From Lentisphaerota bacterium (GTDB lineage: Bacteria; Verrucomicrobiota; Kiritimatiellia; RFP12; UBA1067), in NCBI GenBank assembly GCA_015061765.1, contig SUVZ01000080.1, forward strand, positions 1 to 12,100: a stretch of DNA of 12,100 bases. The letters are read 5' to 3'. Position 1 is the stretch's first letter. Every line of letters starts with the position of its first letter. Of the stretch, positions 6,075-12,100 are shown one piece after another. A model generated the notes under the pieces. That model was not told where the DNA came from, did not search any database, and was given only the letters and a program-made list of their open reading frames with translations. The translations under genes and the position numbers were made by a program.

Positions 6075-9000
6075 TCATTTGTTGTTTGACAATTTGAAAA
6101 TCCGCCATTCGCCGGGCAGTACATTCACGCTGAATGCGCCGCCGCAGGACTTGATTGCAATACCCGTCTTTGCGTCGGAAACCTTCATTCCCGCACTTCC
6201 ATCCTTCATCTGCACGTGGACCGATGAAGTTTTGGAAATATCGATCTGCTGACGCTCCCCGCGGAACTTCGTTACGCCATCAGCATTCATGAGCCACAAA
6301 AGCCACCCGTCTTTCGTCTTGTTGATTCCCCACTGAATATTGCCGTCAACCGAAACCGGCATCGTCTCACACTGCACCTTTTCCAAAAGAAACTCTATGA
6401 GCGAGAAACTTTTTGCTCCGGATATTATTCCAGCAATACGATCTTTGTATTCGGTCCTGCCGGCATTCGCCCACTCGACAGGCAGCATACGAGGAGCCGT
6501 AACCGTGATTACCGCGCCCTTCCCAATCTCATGGCGAAACGCCAACACAGATCCGTTGACATCCTTCAGGAAAGGCTTCGCCGAAACACTCTTCGGCGCC
6601 ATAAGTGAATAATCTTCACGCAGCGTCATGGCGTCACTTCCGTTAGAATACCTGATTTTCGAATCGGCCTTGACCATATCAACACCGAACTCCACACCGG
6701 CCATCTCTGAAGATATGACGCCGCCAGATACCTGGTCTGCGGAAACAAACAACGTGCCGCCGTTCCTGACATATTCAGCAAGAGCCTTCTGATCGACGAA
6801 ACCCTTCTCGAATCCGCCGCCCACGAGAAATGCGCAACGGTATGGCGAAAGAGCCGCCGCAAAATCCACGGACTTCTGTCCGGCGTCGGGACAAAGCACA
6901 TCCCAGATCGCACCGAACGGCGAATTCACGAAATACGGCTCTGTTCCGCGGCGCTTGAGTTCCCTGAAGAGAGGATCAGGGCCTTTAATTGGAACAAGCG
7001 TATAGAAGAACGCTGGCTGCGTCCACTGGTCCACACAATTCTCTGCTCCATTGTATCCAAACATATCCAGCATCGGCGTCAAAAGTGCTACCGGCGTGTA
7101 CGCCACTCCCCGATCCACTTTCTTCGAAAGCATATAGACATTGTTCAAATCATACGCATAGAACGAAGGCTTGAATATCCCGTCGCGGTCATCAATGTGC
7201 AATCCACCCCAGCCTTCGTTTTCAAAAAACGTAGAACCGACAAGCCATCCCCAAGCCCCGAGGCGGTCGAGGAACGAGCGTGATGCGCCGCGAAACGGAC
7301 GGGGTCCGAGTTCCGGATTGTTGCGCCAAGCCTTGGGACCGCGCATGTCATGCTGTCCCGGACTGTAGACACCATTCCTTGAATACACATTATTGTAGTT
7401 CGCCATGTACCAGATAAACGGAACCCGGAATTGGCGAGACGCGCCTCTTGCAAAAGGCGAAACAATCGGCAGAAGCGTCGCGCATTGCATGGTCGCCTCG
7501 TACGAAAATCCGGGAACGCCGAGCGAACACCAAACGTGTGACACACCCGGAGTTGCACACATCAACGGCCAAAGGTTCGTCTCCCCGAAATGCAACGCCT
7601 GCTCGCGCGCAAGGCTCGTCTTGGCCCATTCATACCATGCCTTTCTCCGTTCCAGCGGGCGGTCGTTCGGCGGCAATGGCGGGAAGGCCTTGTGCAGACG
7701 CTCCCGTGTCATCTTATCCTGTATTTTCGCCCTCGAATAAATCCGCGAATCGTTATCGTATTCACCGAGAGTGCTAACGCCGACAAAATTCTTACGCGTA
7801 TTTCGCCAAGCTTTGTATCCGGCGACATCGGCCAGCGGATACTCGGCTTCAAGACAGTGTGCCGGACGCGCCTCCCTGATCTGAACAAAGAAAGGAATGT
7901 TCGAATCACCTTCCATTACTTCTTCAAATGTTTTCGAATTCTTGAACAGGCCCTTGAAACCGTATGGCGTTTTGCGCCATTTTTCTTCCGGAACCGGCTC
8001 CGCATAATGCGAGGAAAACTTTTTCGCCCTTGTTGATTTGTTTAAACCCAACCTGTTCTGTCCTACACACATGAGCGCCGCTTCACGGAAAAGCGGCAAA
8101 CCTCCAAGGCGTTCGGCAATCTCAGACCAATTCTGACCTTCATAAACCTTGTAGAGCGGAATGAAATCACGTCCCATAACCTTTTCCAACGGTGGGAAAT
8201 CCGCTTGCGAACCAGGCGTCATGACGACCGTCGGCTCTGGCATTTCGGCTTGAACGGCTTGTACTTTCGCATCCATCGCCTCTTCTGCGAGAGCGGCAAA
8301 AGCATTGAAAGCGGCGCGGATGTTTTCAATTGAACGCTCTGCAGTTGGCTTCATCGATTCGAGCGGACGTTTGAGCGCCGCCGCATATTCCGGCTTGCTG
8401 TCATCGTATTCGCAGGGCGCAACACCGCCCTTTTCCGCAAACGCCGAAAGCCAATCGGCAAAGCGGTTGGCTATCGGCTCATATACGTACCTTGCCGCCT
8501 CGTACTGATGCGATGCGCAATAACGGTTGAGGGCATTGTCGAAAAGGACGCTACCGAAATCAGGATTTTCAACAGGGCGAACCGCATTGAGCCTTTCAAG
8601 AGAATCCCATAGCGAATAGTCGGTATGAAGTTCAAGAATATCGCTCATGCCTTTAACCAGGCGTTTAAAAAGTGCGGCATCCTTCTTCACCAGTTCCGCA
8701 CACCCCGTACCGTTCGTTATCGCGTGCGCTTCACGCAACAGACGCTTTGCAAACGCAAACACGAAACGGTCACCTGCCGTACGCGCAAGGTCGAAGGCGT
8801 CGCGACGCGCAAATTCACTGGAAAGATCGAGCTTTGCAAGCGCACGGAACATAGGAGAAACGCTTTCGTATCCGACAAACTCCCCCGCGCATGTCTTGGG
8901 ATCGGCCGCAACCTTGGAATTTGACAACGCACTGAAGATGTAGCGTCCATAATTGCCGCCCCAACCGACCAGGTTTGTAGATACCGGCTGTGCCGCACGC

Positions 9001-10460
9001 CAGAGCGATTCAAAATCTGCCGCCTGATCGCCATAACGGTCGCGGCAATATTCCGATATAAGGCCATTCACGTCGTACTTGTCCGCCCGCCACGAATTTT
9101 CGGTAAAATACTTAAGGCACAGCGGATCGGTATGCGAAGATTCCGGCCAGAGAATATAGCCTTTGCACATAGGATCGTTCTCAACAAGTTTCTGCCGTTC
9201 GCCGATAAGCCGATAATTGGCGCGGATATCGAGCCCCGATTCGTAGCAAAGGAATATGCCGAACGTGTACGGAAACTTGCCGATTACATCCCATTCCGTG
9301 AAATTCGTCCTATCGTACGCGTCCGCTTCGTAGTCCCAAAGGAGAATACGGTTGGGATCAAGAGTGTTGACGAGCTGTTTCACTTCATCCTTCTGCCAGG
9401 ACATGTAGAAATCCCACCCGGCGAAAAGCACTTTCGACTTCGGATAATGTCCGGCGGCGTTTTTCACGAGAAGATCGAGCATATCGCACTTCATCCTGAG
9501 GTTGTCGGCGCGATTCGTGAAACAGTGTCTCTCGGCAATGCCGATTGTATGGAGCAGATCGCCCTTGCCGTAGTTGGCGATCGAAGTTTCGGTGAGCTTC
9601 CAGTAGGCATCGAGCCATTTCTTGTCGCGGATATCCCAGACACGGTCGGTAGGATCTCCGTAACTGCCGCCCTCCTGCGGGAGAAACGGCGGTTTCATCT
9701 TCTCCAGGAACGTCTTCGGTGTGCGCGAATACCAATGGCTCATGGTGCCGAAATCCTCCGGCGCCATCAAACCGCGTTCAAAAGCGTAATCCATAACCTT
9801 TTTGCGCAATTCACCGCGGAACTGAAGCGACCAGAAAAGCGAACGGTTGTTGTATCCGCTCATCGCTTCCGGAACAGGCTTGGACGGATCAGGGTATGGG
9901 CAAACGTCTGGAAACGCTTTCTGAAAGAGATCGTCCTGCCCGATGCGAAGCATAAAAAGGTTCAGACGATTCTTGACGCACCAGTCGATTTCGCGCTTCC
10001 AGTCCTCAAATCCCCAATGCTCTGCCTGAAAGCGCGTAAGACCGCGATGTGCGAAATAGCGGATTCCGCGATACTCGAAACGCGACTCTTCACGCGCATC
10101 AAGATTGGAGAAATCTATTGAGTCTTTCTTTGGAACCACGTCACCATCCCAGAACCAACGGCACCCACCTCGCCTTTCAAGGAGGTCATAAACCGCATAC
10201 AGGACACTCCGGAGATTCGCGCCCTTGATTGTCACAGCCGGCGAACTGCCACCTTCGGAAACAATCGAATAAGCATCGTTTCCGGATTTTGACACATTCG
10301 GATCAACGGCAAAAAACACAATCCCATCGGCAACATTCTTTCCGGTAATCTGACGATAATACTTTGCAAACTCCGCCTTAGGAACAGAAAACACATCATC
10401 GGCATTGCCGATAAAAGGCAATGCCAACACCATCGCAAAAAAAGCTCTCACCACACTCAT
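6075..10460 (-). CDS. Giant secreted GH89-like (NAGLU-like) enzyme fused to a second glycosidase-like half
   Basis: The 1461-residue product has a signal peptide (cleavage near GNA|DD, residue 20). Residues 24-120 form a small domain ending in LLERRGGCRWFWDGD, as in the N-terminal domain of alpha-N-acetylglucosaminidases and related hydrolases. Residues 125-490 follow NAGLU order: YRGIRYFAHRG, WKREIDWCVKNRLNL (154-168), GIAER (307-311), LFAGWDFYMSW (345-355), LLWDYEAD, then YILWPESSHTDPLCLKYF with ISEYCRDRYG. By comparison with human NAGLU (Glu316, Glu446), Glu310 and Glu440 are the candidate catalytic pair. Residues 500-740 are mostly helical, as in NAGLU_C. The second half, about 745-1461, is unlike NAGLU. 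It has a barrel-like part with a FFENEGWGG motif (1078-1086), then a GATase-like domain (about 1155-1260, with FLVGGGFEKG and VRNGGTLFVSAD) as in GH42-type beta-galactosidases, then a beta-rich tail. Substrate specificity and activity of both halves are inferred. The gene is first in its operon, with a weak AGAAAG ribosome site. Confidence 0.75.
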   Translation of the reverse strand: MSVVRAFFAMVLALPFIGNADDVFSVPKAEFAKYYRQITGKNVADGIVFFAVDPNVSKSGNDAYSIVSEGGSSPAVTIKGANLRSVLYAVYDLLERRGGCRWFWDGDVVPKKDSIDFSNLDAREESRFEYRGIRYFAHRGLTRFQAEHWGFEDWKREIDWCVKNRLNLFMLRIGQDDLFQKAFPDVCPYPDPSKPVPEAMSGYNNRSLFWSLQFRGELRKKVMDYAFERGLMAPEDFGTMSHWYSRTPKTFLEKMKPPFLPQEGGSYGDPTDRVWDIRDKKWLDAYWKLTETSIANYGKGDLLHTIGIAERHCFTNRADNLRMKCDMLDLLVKNAAGHYPKSKVLFAGWDFYMSWQKDEVKQLVNTLDPNRILLWDYEADAYDRTNFTEWDVIGKFPYTFGIFLCYESGLDIRANYRLIGERQKLVENDPMCKGYILWPESSHTDPLCLKYFTENSWRADKYDVNGLISEYCRDRYGDQAADFESLWRAAQPVSTNLVGWGGNYGRYIFSALSNSKVAADPKTCAGEFVGYESVSPMFRALAKLDLSSEFARRDAFDLARTAGDRFVFAFAKRLLREAHAITNGTGCAELVKKDAALFKRLVKGMSDILELHTDYSLWDSLERLNAVRPVENPDFGSVLFDNALNRYCASHQYEAARYVYEPIANRFADWLSAFAEKGGVAPCEYDDSKPEYAAALKRPLESMKPTAERSIENIRAAFNAFAALAEEAMDAKVQAVQAEMPEPTVVMTPGSQADFPPLEKVMGRDFIPLYKVYEGQNWSEIAERLGGLPLFREAALMCVGQNRLGLNKSTRAKKFSSHYAEPVPEEKWRKTPYGFKGLFKNSKTFEEVMEGDSNIPFFVQIREARPAHCLEAEYPLADVAGYKAWRNTRKNFVGVSTLGEYDNDSRIYSRAKIQDKMTRERLHKAFPPLPPNDRPLERRKAWYEWAKTSLAREQALHFGETNLWPLMCATPGVSHVWCSLGVPGFSYEATMQCATLLPIVSPFARGASRQFRVPFIWYMANYNNVYSRNGVYSPGQHDMRGPKAWRNNPELGPRPFRGASRSFLDRLGAWGWLVGSTFFENEGWGGLHIDDRDGIFKPSFYAYDLNNVYMLSKKVDRGVAYTPVALLTPMLDMFGYNGAENCVDQWTQPAFFYTLVPIKGPDPLFRELKRRGTEPYFVNSPFGAIWDVLCPDAGQKSVDFAAALSPYRCAFLVGGGFEKGFVDQKALAEYVRNGGTLFVSADQVSGGVISSEMAGVEFGVDMVKADSKIRYSNGSDAMTLREDYSLMAPKSVSAKPFLKDVNGSVLAFRHEIGKGAVITVTAPRMLPVEWANAGRTEYKDRIAGIISGAKSFSLIEFLLEKVQCETMPVSVDGNIQWGINKTKDGWLLWLMNADGVTKFRGERQQIDISKTSSVHVQMKDGSAGMKVSDAKTGIAIKSCGGAFSVNVLPGEWRIFKLSNNK

Positions 10461-10496
10461 TTTACTTATTCTTTCTACTGGTTGGGAAACGCAATA

Positions 10497-10525
10497 AATT
10501 TAGCACAACACACATATTCAGTCCA
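10497..10525 (-). promoter_or_regulatory. Candidate promoter of the GH89-like operon
   Basis: On the minus strand TGGACT (10520-10525) and TAAATT (10497-10502) are spaced by 17 bases. The -10 box is preceded by TGC, an extended -10 motif. A transcript would begin near 10490, about 30 nt before the ATG. The -35 box is only a partial match (four of six), which suits an activator-dependent promoter. The palindrome at 10528-10541 lies immediately upstream. Confidence 0.4.
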
Positions 10526-10527
10526 TA

Positions 10528-10541
10528 TCCCTATTTAGGGA
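10528..10541. promoter_or_regulatory. 14-bp palindrome in the divergent promoter region, candidate operator
   Basis: TCCCTA (10528-10533) and TAGGGA (10536-10541) are perfect inverted arms around a TT centre. The site lies just upstream of the candidate -35 box of the minus-strand operon, the usual place for a class I activator. It is also 30-43 bp before the ATG of the plus-strand kinase, where it could overlap that gene's promoter. Short inverted heptamer-like arms are the style of site bound by NarL/LuxR-type response regulators, the usual partners of the kinase type encoded here. The regulator itself is not in the window. Confidence 0.4.
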
Positions 10542-10570
10542 GTATCGTAAAAACATGCCGATATGGTAAA

Positions 10571-12100
10571 ATGTCGCCATTGAAATCCTATCTATCCATA
10601 CTTGCGGCAACGTTCGCTTTTCTGTTCTGTTCGGCAGAAGCCACAAATGACACCATCCATAGTGCCGCCGAACTGATGCAGGTGATTTCACGAAACGACG
10701 CCAACGGCAGAACATTCTCGATACGGGGCACTGCGTACACCGGAGCGATTGGGCAACGAAGTGGATTTTTCGTATTTCAGAATGGGAAAGGAGCGTATCT
10801 TTACGACATACGGCCGGAATACATTCCAGCCATTAAACCTAACGACATTATCATTGCGACCGGTGTGATAGAACCAAGAAGCAAACCAAGTTTAAGCGAA
10901 GGATTGAACGCAAACTGCACCAATGTAACCATTCTTGGGAAAGCAGCCCCCATCCACCATATTCCCATTTCGGCAGATGACATTGAACAAAGCTGCCTTT
11001 TATACAAACCCATCCGGATCACCGGAACACTCATCGACATCAGAACCGATGAAATCGACCCCCGACACACGCTCTTAGTGATAGATTGTTCAAACCGAAC
11101 CGTCAACGCCGCATCAAAAATCCCGTATAACGACATCCGCACGCAGATCGGAGCGCAAGTGGAGATAAAAGGAGTCTTAAGCCGGCATCACAGCCGCCGC
11201 ATTCATGGACGCAAAATAATCATGATTGCCCGACCTGATGCAATACGGATATTGAAACCTCCATCCGACGAATGGTTTCGTGCACCGGAAATCGGCAATA
11301 CCGACGAACTCTCGCCAGAAGTCATCGTCGCGCTCGGACGACGAAAAATCATCGGACATGTCCTGACGGTTTGGAACGGAGACACCATGCTGGTGCGTTC
11401 AACATCGAACAGACTGGTCAAGATCAATCTCGTAGTATCACCACCACAGGTCGGAGAAGACATTGAGTCGGTAGGCTATGCCGGAACGGATCTCTTTCAC
11501 GTCAATCTTTCACGGGGAATCTGGCGACCAGCCTCACCGACACACAAAATGCCGGAAGCGATAGAGTGCGTTTCCGCACACAGTCTGCTTACAGATTCCA
11601 CCGGTGAACGCAAGTTCAATATCCACTATCATGGGAAGACCATAAAACTGCGGGGGGCGGTGCGCACTTTACCTTCCGGCGATTCCGGCGGCAGACTAGC
11701 GCTGGATTCCGACGGATATACCATCATGTTGAACTGTAATTTCGTTCCTTCTGCCGTTGAACACATCGAAATAGGCACGACGGTATCCGTCGTCGGTGTA
11801 TGCGTGATGGAGACCGAAAACTGGAACCGCCATGCGATTCTGCCACGCACGCATGGAATGTTCATATCCGTCAATTCAACAGATAACATCAAGATCATCG
11901 CAACGCCGCCGTGGTGGACGCCGGCGAGACTTATCGCCGTCATTTGCGCACTCATTCTTTTTATTGTAGCCATACTTGCATGGAACTTTTCCCTGCGCAG
12001 GCTTTCCGAACGGCGCGGGCGTGAACTCTTCCGCAATCAGATCGTACGCGCCGAATCCGAGCTTCGCATCGACGAGCGCACCCGGATCGCGGCAGAACTG
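10571..12100 (+). CDS. Sensor histidine kinase (NarL-system, HisKA_3-type), N-terminal part, cut by window end
   Basis: The frame is open for 510 codons to the window edge. A signal peptide (residues 1-23, LAATFAFLFCSAEA) is followed by a large extracytoplasmic region with four OB-fold-like beta repeats. They are roughly at 47-102 (FSIRGTAYTGAI, GFFVFQNGKGAYLYD, then IIIATGVIE), 146-203, 257-320 and 357-412 (KLRGAVRT, then SVVGV). A membrane helix spans about 451-473 and a helical linker runs through 475-500. The visible end, ESELRIDERTRIAAEL, is the typical approach to the phospho-acceptor His of HisKA_3 kinases (usually followed by HD), which would be residue 511, just outside. OB-like repeats in front of such kinases are known from Acidobacteria and Verrucomicrobia, with ligands unknown. 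It is divergent from the glycosidase operon with 110 bp between starts, suggesting it senses a product or state linked to that operon. The ATG at 10571 has only a weak ribosome site. Confidence 0.8.
   Translation, partial: MSPLKSYLSILAATFAFLFCSAEATNDTIHSAAELMQVISRNDANGRTFSIRGTAYTGAIGQRSGFFVFQNGKGAYLYDIRPEYIPAIKPNDIIIATGVIEPRSKPSLSEGLNANCTNVTILGKAAPIHHIPISADDIEQSCLLYKPIRITGTLIDIRTDEIDPRHTLLVIDCSNRTVNAASKIPYNDIRTQIGAQVEIKGVLSRHHSRRIHGRKIIMIARPDAIRILKPPSDEWFRAPEIGNTDELSPEVIVALGRRKIIGHVLTVWNGDTMLVRSTSNRLVKINLVVSPPQVGEDIESVGYAGTDLFHVNLSRGIWRPASPTHKMPEAIECVSAHSLLTDSTGERKFNIHYHGKTIKLRGAVRTLPSGDSGGRLALDSDGYTIMLNCNFVPSAVEHIEIGTTVSVVGVCVMETENWNRHAILPRTHGMFISVNSTDNIKIIATPPWWTPARLIAVICALILFIVAILAWNFSLRRLSERRGRELFRNQIVRAESELRIDERTRIAAEL

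Noticed and set aside
9132..10121. Plus-strand frame of 329 codons
   Set aside because: It lies entirely opposite the GH89-like gene, where the minus-strand frame carries the conserved catalytic motifs. Its length reflects codon bias of the real gene.
10543..10548. TATCGT as -10 box for the sensor kinase
   Set aside because: No matching -35 box at 16-18 bp. The best candidate is 19 bp away and weak.

Overview
The window looks like chromosomal DNA of a PVC-group bacterium, most likely a gut or anaerobic member of Kiritimatiellota, Lentisphaerota or Verrucomicrobiota. This is inferred from gene content: a sodium-pump type decarboxylase operon of an anaerobic fermenter, a very large secreted glycoside hydrolase, a secreted passenger protein with autotransporter-type beta-strand repeats, and a histidine kinase with repeated periplasmic OB-like domains. 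No rRNA, tRNA, CRISPR array or intact transposase was seen.

Layout. (1) Positions 1-1165, minus strand: oadG and the start of oadA, the gamma subunit and carboxyltransferase subunit of a biotin-dependent membrane decarboxylase, behind a well-formed sigma-70-like promoter at 1194-1222. (2) Positions about 1228-1930: a gene-poor stretch with a tiny ORF, a 9-nt tandem repeat, and two or three copies of a hairpin-forming motif that resembles a REP-type element. (3) Positions 1901-10460, minus strand: a cluster transcribed toward lower coordinates. It starts with a 1461-residue secreted enzyme whose N-terminal half resembles GH89 alpha-N-acetylglucosaminidase (NAGLU). Next come a 900-residue secreted beta-strand repeat/discoidin-like protein, a multi-pass membrane protein resembling heparan-alpha-glucosaminide N-acetyltransferase (HGSNAT), and a 62-codon secreted-protein remnant whose 3' end is made of the REP-like motif. 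(4) Positions 10571-12100, plus strand and divergent: the N-terminal 510 residues of a sensor histidine kinase, cut by the window edge just before its expected phospho-acceptor histidine. The 110-bp divergent region holds a 14-bp palindrome and a plausible promoter for the large operon.

The most interesting point is the pairing of HGSNAT-like and NAGLU-like genes. In lysosomes these two proteins act consecutively on heparan sulfate: HGSNAT acetylates the non-reducing-end glucosamine across the membrane, and NAGLU then removes the resulting GlcNAc. Their co-location suggests a bacterial 'acetylate, then cleave' route for alpha-glucosamine-terminated glycans. The secreted repeat protein may bind substrate or cells, and the divergent sensor kinase may control the locus. 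These functional links are inferences from homology and gene order.
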